A stretch of DNA of 64,000 nucleotides, taken from positions 10,044,679-10,108,678 of the forward strand of contig JBBMNZ010000002.1 of NCBI GenBank assembly GCA_037954325.1. The letters are read 5' to 3'. The DNA comes from Fistularia commersonii. Taxonomy: Eukaryota > Chordata > Actinopteri > Syngnathiformes > Fistulariidae. Both the position numbers and the translations under genes were made by a program. The notes under the pieces were generated by a model, which had not been told where the DNA came from, did no database searches, and saw nothing but the letters and a program-made list of their open reading frames with translations. Each line of letters starts with the position of its first letter. Position 1 is the stretch's first letter. Below are positions 51,101 to 63,100 of the stretch, one piece after another.

Positions 51101-54100
51101 TAATAAATTCCCTACTTTTAATCCTTTTCTTGATGTTGTTAGAAATCACTCCTTTTCCCTAACCATAAATTGCTTTTTCCCCTTTTTATACAGTATAAAA
51201 CCACATTAATGGTTTGTGGTGTAGTTTTATTAAAAGCTTGCCCAATGTTGTGGCTGTATGATCTCTTGATGGTGTGATGTGCAGCGTGTTGGAGATTTTC
51301 TTTAATCTGTCTAAAAGCATACTGAATACTTCTCTTGTTACAACTAACTGCCTTGAACCTCTGGTCAACCTCAACCTTGGAGTTAAACTGATAGTCTCTG
51401 GTTTTATTTGGAAACATGAAGAGTGGCATTTTATTATTAGAAAAAATGGACTGTAAGCTTCACCAGTTTTCATGAAAATTAGTAATAACACATCAAGGTG
51501 TGTCAATATACATTGTGCTTTAAGCTTTTTGTCATAATTAATACCTGTCTTTACTTCATCTCTTCATCTCTTTTTAGGAATTTAGAATGACCATCTAGAT
51601 GTTCTTAGTTTGGGAGAAATTTATCAGCATCCGAATAATATTTTCAATATCGAACTTGGTTTTATTTCCCAATAGCACTTAGCCACACTGTAAATATGTC
51701 TTGTTATTTCAGGCTCTAGGGTAGGATCTGAGGAGGCCTTTTTCCTGTACACCAGTGGGCCTGACCTCACATCAATCATGCCCTGTAAGTATGGCAAGCC
51801 CAGTAGGGTATTCTCCAAGTTTGTCACACGGGAAGGCCTGAAGTGCGAGCATTTGAGGGAGCTTCTGACGAAGAGCAAGGATGTGGACACAGCAGCCTTG
51901 GTTGTAAGTTATTGTTTATTCAGCTCTAACTTCCAACTAGTAAGTGCATAGGAAAATGAAAACTTTAAAGAAGGAGAAAAGTAGAGTAGGTAGAGAAACA
52001 TTGTATGTGTCAGTAATATAATCAAGACTCAAAATGTGTCCATCTTATCTGTTAAAACCTGTATTGGTGCTATTATTTAATGCAACTGTCGTAGTTTGTA
52101 ATTCAAGGGATCTGTTAGGAAAGCAAATCCCTCTTGTGTTTTATTTCCTGTTTTTTTTCATGGTGTATGAAAGATGTGCTTGTCTAATTAGTTTTCCTCA
52201 ATGATACAGAGCAGGAAGCAATTCCCCAAAAGAAAAACTATTAAAGTTAACAATGCAGCTGTTTCAGTGAGACTGACAATGGTTCACCCACATTGATTGT
52301 TTTATAAGAAAAGCTTCCCCCTATTAATAATTAAAGATACTCAAAGACATAGTATGACAAGTTTCTTGATGCTGATGTTTGTGTTTTTGAAGGAGAGTCT
52401 GGCAGTTGTGTATGCTCCCAGCAGTCCCAGAGTCTATACGATCTATGAGCCTGTTATTAGACTGAAGGGCCAGGCCAAGACTATGGTCACCCAGCGGCCA
52501 TTCAGCTCCAAAGACGTGCAGAGCATTTCTCTGGAGCCCAACCCTCTCAAGACCATCCAACCCACTGAAACCCAAGGCCTACAGAGTGTTCTGCATAAGA
52601 TTGGCGGGACAGGCAATTTCGTCTTCCTCTTTGCACAAGTAGGACATTACATTACAGTCATTTAGCAGACGCTTTTATCCAAAGCGACTTACAAAAATTG
52701 CAATTCAGTAACCGAAGATCCAAAGTACCAGTAGTCGTTATTCACTGCTCTACCAGAAGTCACCGCTCTACCAAATAGCCATCTCAAAACCATATAAATA
52801 CATACATTAATTTCTTCGTTTTTATGCCTAGAATTAAAAAACAAAGTAATACTGGAAGTGATAACTTATTGTTGTAATGATACCTACCTGCTTTTTGCGC
52901 AGTTTTATTCAAGGATGATAATTTACAAAATCTACAATAAGTTTAATGGAACCTATATGCGTATATGCGTGCATGCGTGCGTGTCTCGAAGTGTGTGTTT
53001 TTTAAACTCAGACACACAAAAATTTTATGTCTTTTTCCTTATCTACATTCTCATTGACCATTGATAAGGTAGCAACTGGTCTTCTTGGCATGGACATTAC
53101 ATTGTAATCCATCCATCCATCCATCTTGTCCCCCTTATCCGGAGTCGAGTCACTCCAAGGTGTTCCCAGGCCAGCCTGGAGACATAGTCTCTCCAATGTG
53201 TCCTAGGTCTTCCCCATGGTCTCCCCCCAGACAGACATGCCCGGAGTACCTTCCCCGGGAGGGATCCAGAAGGCATCCTGACCAGATGCCTGAGCCATCT
53301 CATCTGGCTTCTCTCTATGTGGAGGAGCAGCGGCTCTACTCCGAGCTCCCCCTGGATGACAAAACTTCTCATCCTATCTCTAAGGAAGAGACCAGCCACC
53401 CTCTGGAGGAAACTCATTTCGGTGGCTTGTATCTGCAATCTTTCGCTCACCACTCACAGCTTGTCACCATAGTTGAGGGTGGGAATGAAGATCGACTAGT
53501 AAATCGGGAGCCTTGCCTTTTGGCTCAGCTTCCTCTTCACCACAGACAGACCGGTACAGAGTCCGCATCGCTGCAGACGCCGCACCGATCTGCCTGTCCA
53601 TCTCCCGCACCATCCTTCCCTCAGTTGTGAACAAGACCCCGAGATACTTGAACTCTTGGGGCAGAAGCTCTTCCCCGACCCGGAGTGGGGATTCCATCCG
53701 TTTCCGGTTGAGCACCATGGTCTTGGATTTGGAGGTTCTGATCCTCATCCCGGCTGCTCCACACTCGGCTGCGAACCGTATCATTGAGAGCTGAAGATCA
53801 TGGCCTGATGAAGCCAACAGAACCACATCATCTGCAAAAAACAGAGACTTTATCCTTCAGCCACCAAACCAGATCCCCTCTGCCCTGGCTGTGCCTAGAG
53901 ATTCTGTCCATAAAAATTTTGGACAGAATCTGTGACAAAGGGCAGCCCAACTCTCATGAGAAAGGGCCTGACTTACAACTGGCAATGTGGACTAAGCTCT
54001 GACACTGATCATTCAGGGACAGAACAGCCCGTATTGGACCAACAAGGTTCCCTGGTCCGGCCACCGCCTGGCTCACACTCCATCAGACCCCCTTGGCCCT

Positions 54101-57100
54101 TCCTGTGGGTGGTGCGCCCAGGGGAAGAGGGACCCATTTCAATCCTTTGGGCTGTGCTCGCCGAACCCCATTGATTAACGTCCAGCGCTTGCCATCAAAC
54201 CCCGCCCCAGGGCCTGGCTCCAGGGGGGGCCTAGGTGACCCACCCCAGGGCCTGGCAAGAAAAAACTACAAAGGTTTGTGTTCTTCATGAGGGTCTTCTG
54301 AGTTGCGCTTTGTCTGATTCCTCACCTTGGACCTACTTGCCTTGGTTGACCCTTCCAGGGCCATAAAGCCCCTTACAACATAGGATCACTGGGAGCTCAT
54401 GGTCCTAGGTGAGAGACCAGAAAAAGCGCGGCTCAGAAGACTCCCATGAAGAGAAACAATAACCTGTCCTCAAACCTGCATTTTCTTTCTCAAGTGGCAT
54501 GTTCAGAAATATCTGCATGCAGCAAAAATTAATAATCTAAAAACTGGAGCATGGCTATCAAAGACTGGAAAGTGGCTTTTGATGAGCAAAAGTAACACTG
54601 CAGTTGCCTTAGATTGAGTCTCTGCTTTTTGCAGAGGATGTGGTTCTGTTGCTTTCATCAGGCCATGATCTCCAGCTCTCACTGGAGTGGTTCGCTGCCG
54701 TTTGAACCAGCCGGGATGAGGATCTGCACCTCCAAATCTGAGCCAATGGTGTTCAACCGGAAACAGGTGGAACATAGAGAGGAACCAGATGATGTTGCTC
54801 GGGCATCTGGTCAAGATGCCTCTTGGACGGATCCCAGGGGAAGTATTCCGGGTATGTCCATCTGGGAGGAGACTACGGGGATGACCCAGGACACATTGGA
54901 GAGACTGTCACCAGGCTGGTCTTGGAACAACTTGGGGTCCCCCCCAGAGGAGCTGGACCATGTGGTAGGGGAGAGGGAGGTCTGGGCCTCACTGCTTCAG
55001 CTGCTGTCCCTGCGACCTGACTCCGAATAAGCAGGGAAAGATGGATGGATGGATTATTGTTTCTGTGTTTAAACGATTCGATGACTTTGTCTTTTTCAGT
55101 AACTCTTAGAAGTGACCAGAAAGATAATTAGCTTTATCCCAACTGATGTGTATAATAAGTAATTTTGTGTTGCTAGCAAGTAATAACTAAATTTATGTTG
55201 AGTGGGCTTCTGTGAGAAAACAGCAAGGGCCCACATTCCCTCATTCGTCTCATTCATTTTCCTGTTCCTTTATCTCCAGACGGTGGAGCTGAGTGACTGC
55301 GAGAAGACCCAGGCTCTGGCCCTCCAAGTATTGCTGTCTCTTTCCAAGTATAACCAGCATCGCATACATGAAATGGACTGTTACCATGGTTACTCTATGA
55401 TACACCAGGTCCTCATCAAGTCAAAATGCATCGTGGGATATCATATTCTGAAAGTGAGTGATGTTAAAGTCTTGTGAGGGCTGCAAATTGTGGAAGTAAC
55501 CATGTTCACCTGTGTTTGTTTTCACCTTTAATCTGATACATCAAAAACACAAGTGTCCCTAATAGTTGCTTTGAAATTACCTTGTTGTCACTTGACATTC
55601 TGGATAGGTTGAAATTGAGCTGTGTGATGGTCATATGCTGAGATGGACACCAACATGAACACGAAGCTCTAGTGGTGTCTCAAAATCCAACAGTTTATTG
55701 TCATTTTTCTTTACACATCCTGTATGGTCTCATATTAAATTGACTTATTAGGTTCATCAATCAATTCCTTAAATTGAGAATAAGGGTATGTGCAGAAGTG
55801 GCATCTATAGAGGGATAAAGTTGATGAGGCATACAATGAATTTATTGGAAAGAGTAGTGGAAACTAGACTAAGAGCAGAAGTCAGCATTCATTTGTGAAC
55901 AGCAGTATGGCTTCATGCCTAGAAAGACTACTACAGATGCAGTATTGGCTTTGACAATGCTAATAGAGAAGTACAGAGAAGGCCAGAGGGAGCTGCATTG
56001 TGTTTTTTGGCCTAGAAAAAGCATATGCTAGGGTGCCAAGAGAGCAACTCTGGTATTGCATGAAGAAATCTGGAGTGGCAGAGAAGTCTGTTAGACTGGT
56101 GCAAGACATGTATGCCAGTTGTGAGACAGTGATGTGGTGTGCTGTAGCGGTAACAGAGAAGTTCGAGGTGGAGGTGAGACTCCATCAGGGATAAGCTCTG
56201 AGCCCCTTCTTGTTTGCAGTGGTCATGGACAGGCTGACAGATGAGGTTAGACAGGAATCGCCATGTGTTTGCACATGTTTGCAGATGACATTGTGATCTG
56301 TAATGAGAGCAGGGAACAGGCTGAGGAAAATCTCTAGAGGTTGAGGTATGGGCTGGAAAGGAGAGGAATGAAGGTTAGTCGCAGCAAGACAGAGTATATA
56401 TGTATGAATGACATACGGTGAGGTTATAGGAAATGGAGATCAAGAAGTTGGAGGATTTCAGGTAGTTGGGGTCAACAGTCCAGAGCAACGAAGAGTGTGG
56501 AGAAGAGGTGAAGAGAGGATTTCAAGCAGGTTGGAATGGGTGGAGAAAAGTGTCAGGGGTACAATGCGATAGAAGACTATCAACCAGAATGAAAGGAAAG
56601 TTGTATAAGACAGTGGTGAGACCAGCGATGCTGTATGGCCAAGAAACAGTTACAAAGATGAAAGACAGGAGGCAGAGCTAGAGGTCGCAGAGATGAATTT
56701 GACCTGGATGGATAGGATCAGGAATGAGTCTATCAGCGGAACAGCACATGTAAGATGTTTTGGAGGGAAGGTCAGGGAAGCCAGACTGAGATGGTAGGGT
56801 GATGTACAGAGGAGGGATAGTGAATATATTGGTAGACAGATGCGGGAATTGGACCTGCCAAGCAGGAGGTCTTGGGGAAGACAAATGAGAAGATTTATGG
56901 ACGTAGTGAGAGAGGATATGAAGGTAGTTGGTGTGAGAGAGGAGAATACAGAGAATACAGTTAGATGGAGAAGGTTGATTTGCTGTGGCAACCCCTGAAG
57001 GGAAAAGTCGAAAGGAGAAGAGGAGGAATCAATCCCTTAAATGATAAATCACTATATTTCAGATATTTATACATTCATTGGAAATCTTTGTAGAAAGCTA

Positions 57101-60100
57101 GTTTTCATGGCGTACAAGTCTTTTAAGCAAAGTAAATTAACTCTTAATTCATTTTTAGGCTGCTACTTCCTTTAAAGACTTCAGACTTTACCCAGTGTCG
57201 TACCCATACATGAAGATCTATTATATTTTGTGTTAAAAAAGTATTATTTTATCAACAAGCTAAAATTTGCATGTCTAGAAGTGATTCCTTTTTCTGTTTT
57301 TTTTTTCCTGATTTGGTGGCAATTTTGTGTCTACCTAGACACTACTTGATGGATGTTGCAGTGGACCACTTCTTATTCTGATGGATGATGGCCAGTTCCG
57401 TTTGGACACTGAGTCTATCGCAGTGGTTCAGGACATCAGTTTGCTCTCTGATGTTTTGTTGGACTGGAAGATATGGGCCAAGGCAGAGGTAAACACCTCC
57501 TTGAATAAAATGTCAAGCACAGTTGAGACTATTAATCCTTGTTGCAAGAAGTTGATTTTCATATTTCAAAATGAAAGACAATAGCTCACACTAACAACAC
57601 AGAGACAGTCTAATAACACAGCTAAATTTTAAAGATGGTTATGAGTAGGTACAGCGAGAAGCCACAGTGAATGCTGTATTACCACTAGTATTATATCAAA
57701 ATATATTTTAAAATATTAAATGTTGAGTTGCATATCTAACTTTTGTTTGAGTTCTTTCTTATATTTTGATATTGGATCTATTTTATGTTTTAAATTAAAA
57801 GCATCACAGAGATTAGACTGCTTTAATTGATGTTCATCATCTGTGTTGTTTGGTCAGTGTGGAGTTTGGGAAACACTGCTTGCTGCTTTAGAAATCCTCA
57901 TCAGAGTGCACCACCCTCATCAGGTCTTCAACATCCGTCAGTTCCTCAAAGCTGAAGTAGTTCATCGCTTTCTGCTGACATGCCAAGTGTTACAGGTGTG
58001 TTACTCCCAGAAGACCTTTGTCATAAACCCATTTTCTTCATCGAGTGTTACTAACGACATCTTGTTTGTCTTAAGGAGCATCGGGATGAGCATCTGACTG
58101 CCATCCCACAGGAAGTCTGTTTGTCATTCGTCAAAATAATTCAAGAAGTATTAGGGTCACCTCCAGACTTGGACTTGCTGAAACTCATCTATAACTTTTT
58201 GCTGGCTGTTCACCCACCTACCAATACCTATGTGTGCCACACCCCATCTAGCTTCTATTTCTCACTACACATAGGTGAGGATGCACTGTAGATGAAAGCA
58301 GATGAAATAAATATCTCTATGAGTTATTCTTGTTATTTGTTGTTTCTATGTCCATGTTCTTCTAGATGGGAAGCTGTACCATGAGAAGGTACAGTCCATT
58401 ATGTACCTGCGTCACTCCAACAGTGGAGGAAAGTCTGCCAGCAGCTCAGTAGTGTCACTTTCTCCTACCAGCTTTTCTGAAGTGCCACATGAAGGTGCAG
58501 TTATCTCACACACTCTTACACTGACTGTTAAGCAATTACAGTGACTCATAGTTAGCTCTCCAAATATAGCTAGTCAGTCAGACTGAATGGCCATTGAACA
58601 TTCAACATATAAGCATAAAGATGCAGAACATTAAGGTCACTAAATGTCTTAAAAACCATTTTTCAGTACAACTTACGAGAACCATGACTTGTGTTTTTAT
58701 TTTATTGCTATCACTTTTTAGAGCTAATCTTTGTCTAATAGGAACAATTTATGCAACTCTGATTTTTTTTTAAGGTCTATGCATTCACTTTATCATCCAT
58801 CATTCTTCTGTTATAATTTTAATGTATATATTTTAGTACAAAATTCTGCTGCAAAGCACATATCTTGGTAATTTAGTCAGGGTTATTGTCTGGAATCCAA
58901 GCAAACGTGTAGACTGTTTTGGGTCCTGCCATGGTTGAAAAGTGCCATGATGTGCATTTGGTATTATTCATTAGCCCAAATAAATACAACCTTCTGTGCA
59001 TTGCATAAAATAATGTAAACCGAGAGACCAGCAGTTGTTCAATGAATGTAGGGCATCTTTTGTTCAAATATCAAATGTAAGCACCATCACATCTGGAAAA
59101 AAGCAGCAGTATTTACATTAGGTCACCTTATTTGTTTGAGAAACTCCCTATTATCTACCTCCTCCTTTTGTAAAAAGATTTTAACCTCTGTTATGCGGTG
59201 ATTTGTTTATCCTCTACTTTGATTTGTCTTTTTAACAACACCATTTCATTTTACTTTTGATTGCCCCATCCAGCTTTACCCTCACTCTGCACTTTTGTCG
59301 TTGTAATCTTTCCTCTCGAATACAATGTCATTTAAAGTGTACAAGTATAAAGTGTATAGTATAAATGAATGAGTTTGGCTTATGACACTCAATTAACAAA
59401 TGGATTGGCCTTTTCCCTGCTATTATCCTATTTCCTATTGTCATAGCGTCCACCTGGTCTATACAATATTCTTTCAGTGGCAGCTCGGTGGTGCAGTGGT
59501 TAGCCCTTCTGCTTCGCAGCATGAAAGACCTTGATGTGATTCCAGCAGGGGAGCATTTTTTTTGTGGAGTTTGCATGTTCTCTGCGTGGGTTTCATCCGG
59601 GTTCTTTGGCTTTGACTGTTCAAAAACATCTAACCATCCATCCATCCATCCATCTATCCATGCATCCATTTATCCATCCATCCATCTTGTACTGCTTATC
59701 TGGGATCGGGTTGTGGAGGCAGCACCCCGGCAACTTGGTCCAGGTCCTTTTGGGTGATCCTGAGGCGTTCCCAGGCCAGCCTAGAGAAATAGTCTCTCCA
59801 GTGTGTCCTGGGTCTTCCCCAGGGCCTTCTCCAAGTTGGACATGCCTGGAACACCTCACCAGGGAAGTGTCCAGGAGGCATCCAAACCAGATGCCCGATG
59901 TGAACCAGATGTGGAGAAGAAGCGAGCCCTTCCTAGAGGCCGAGCTCTTCACTTTATCTCTAAGGGAGACCCTGGACACCCTGCAGAGAAAGCTCATTTC
60001 AGCCACTTGGTTTTGCCACCTTGTTCTTTTGGTCAGGACCAACAGCTTGTGACAATAGGTGAGGGTAGGAGCGCAGATGGGCCGATAAATTTTGAGCTTC

Positions 60101-63100
60101 ACCCTCATCACTATTGATCACCAATCTGTCTGTCAATGTGTTCTGTCCTTCCCTCGTTCATGAGCAAGACCTCGAGACTTACTGTACCCTAACAGGACCT
60201 CCTCTCCGACCCGGAGTGGGCACTTAACCAGAACCATGGTCTTGGGTTTGGAGGTGCTGATCCTCATCCTGACCGCTAAACATTCACAGCGGAGTCTAAC
60301 CCTCATCGGAAACGTGGCCGACTTACAGCCAGGATTGCAGACCATGCTGTGTCACCGATCATACAAGAAATGACTAGCCTGTATTACAGGGTTCGGCACC
60401 CCATACTCCCGGAGCAATCCCCACAGGATTTTCCGCGGGGCATGGTCGAATGTCTTCTCCCATGTGCACTCAAGGACCCTGCCAAGGGAGTAGATCTATT
60501 CGGCTGTTCAACAGCCAGGACAAAAAACCACATTGCTCCTCCTGGAGCTGAGGTTCAACGAATTGGGCCCTCCTCTCCAGTACCCCTGAGTAGAATTTCC
60601 TGGGAGGCTGAGGAGTGTGATCCCCCTGTATTTGAAGCACATCCTCTGATCTCCCTTTTTAAAGAGGGGGATCACCTCCCCAGTCTGCCAATCGAGCAGC
60701 ACTGCTCCCGCTTTCCACATGATGCTGCAGAGGCATGTCATCCAGGGCAGCCCCACAACATCCAGAGCATTAAGGAACCGCTACTGGTGAGCTTTCGGAC
60801 TACCTCGGCCACCAACTTCAGCCCCGGAAATAGGGGAGTTCACTGCAGAGTCCCTGTGACTCTGCTTCCTCAATGAAATATGCTGTTAGGATTGAGAAGA
60901 ACTTGGAAGTATTCCTTCCACCGATCCACAACGTCCCAAGCCGAGGTCAGCAGCCCACCATCTCCACTGTACACGATGTTGACAGCGTACTGCTTCCCCT
61001 CTCGAGCCACCAGAAGGCGGACCAGAATCTCCTTGGCCTCACCCAAACTCCTCCCACTACTACTTTTTGCCTCAGCAACCACCACAGCTACATGCCGCTT
61101 GGCCTGCTGGTACCTGTCCGCTGCCTCCAGTGCCCCACAGGCCAGAAAGGCTTGATAGGAGTCCTTCAGCTTAATGGCATCTCTCACCCACCTCGACAAT
61201 GAAGGCAAATAAAATGGCCCACTTGGACTCAATGTCCCCTGCCGCCCCCAGGACATGGTTGAAGCTCTGTCAGAGGTGGAAGTTAAAACTCTTTCTGACA
61301 GGGGACTTTCAGATGTTCCCAACATACCCTTGTAGTGCGTCTGCCACGTCTGACCGGCGTCCTCTCCCACTGTCCAAAAACATGCAGAAGGTTAATTGCC
61401 TTAGTGTGAAATGAATGAGAGGGTGAATGGTTGGCTGTCTTATTACTTATTACTTGTAAAATATTTACAAGTTACAAATTCTTTTCGTTTGTTTTCCAGG
61501 CCAACTCCATGCTTCGTCCCCTGAGCACGGAGGAGAAAATCAGTCCTTGCATCCGTCGAGTATGGCACCATCTCCCTATGCTTCCCCTTTACTGACACCT
61601 CGCCTTGGACATGGGGGCTCAAATGAAGCAGAGGAAGGTGATGGAGTCTCTCTTGCCACACTGCAAACTCTGGGGAGCACAGAAACACTCAAGAAAGGTG
61701 GGGGTGATGAGCTTCTTCTGAGTAGCTGTGAATCCGCAAAGACTATCTGTGACTCAGGTAATGGAGGTGCGCGACGCACACCATCAATTAGTGTGGAAGA
61801 GGAGAGGGATGAGGCAGCAGATGTGGACAGCTTGGCTGAAGGCAGTGTTGGGGTTGCTGAGTCTGAAGACCATTTTGACTGGGCCAGTGACGAGGCACCA
61901 CGGCGCCCAGACAGCCTCAAAGGTATCCAGTCTGTCCAGAGGAGCCACAGCAACCTGACCAGTCTTGGCCTGGCTTTCCCAGCTTCAAATGGTTCCCTAG
62001 TAATTGGTCGCTGGCCCAATACTGCTGAGAGAAGCTCCATGCCTGAAGATTGGGAGAGCTACACCTACTCTCCTGGCTACGAGAGGGCAACTAGCAAGAC
62101 TGACTCCAATGACAGGTATAGCGCTTATTTGACCATACGCTTTACTCTCAATCTGACAGTAGGAAAGCTAAGACAAGCACAACCTCAAAATTATAGTTCT
62201 TCCCGCAGTATTTTCTCTTTTTAAAAAGTTATTGGCTGCAGCAGTATGAAAATTATTGTTTATGTATCTAATTATGTTGTTTATTTTGCTCTTAAAGTGG
62301 CTGTCATTACTGTAGTCGCTTAATCATTTTGCAATCTGTATAGTCTATGTTTTCATTGCGGGGCATTTTAGACCCAAAATTCTTGTCCTGTTTTTCTGGG
62401 TGTTTTGTCTCGTAAGACTCTTCAACACTTCTCTGTCTAAATAACTTGATTTAGCTAAAGTGATAGAAAAAGTTTTCAAGAATGAGTATTATTAGTCAAT
62501 GCTTTTTTTGAGAAGGGGTAGAAGACAGAAGAAATAAAAGAATAACTGTGGAGATGTTCGTCTACAGTCTGTTCCAAAAGATAGAAATGAATGAAAAGGA
62601 GCGGTGAGTTAGGGGAGTGCGACTCAGCTTTTGTGCCAGAAGAGGGCTGCAGTGGAGATGGCAATAGTTGGAACAAGGGTGAGCTATCTGGGGAAAGGCT
62701 CAATACTCAACCCTTTTTTTTCCCCCAACCAGTGTCTGTATCCAGGCTGCTCTGGAAGAGTCTAAACTGTGATCATTTAAACAGAAGTTCTATTTTGTAG
62801 ATTTGATTATTGTTATGTTAGTGCCACAACAGTTAGTGCCACATTTAAAAGAAATTTCTTGAAACGCATGTGGTATGCAATCAGTTTTTACTAGTTCACA
62901 TTTCATTTGTTAAATATTAAAGCGAATGACTAAAATCAAACCAACTGGAGATAACAGAAAAAAAATCTAACAAGGTTTTTTTTTTTTCATGCGTAGCACT
63001 TCTTTGACCGGTAAAATGTTGACTGTCATTTCAGGTCCAGTGCTGAGGACTGCCTGGTGCTGGTCTGTTGTGGACTGTATGATCTCCTGAGAGGTGTCCT

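Noticed and set aside
53085..55030. Plus-strand open frames of up to 181 codons
   Set aside because: Mostly reverse-strand shadows or frameshifted pieces of LINE copies, not host genes.
62591..62800. Possible extra lyst exon in intron 23
   Set aside because: Acceptor-like site at about 62732 but no matching donor or conserved peptide; exons 23 and 24 already join in frame.
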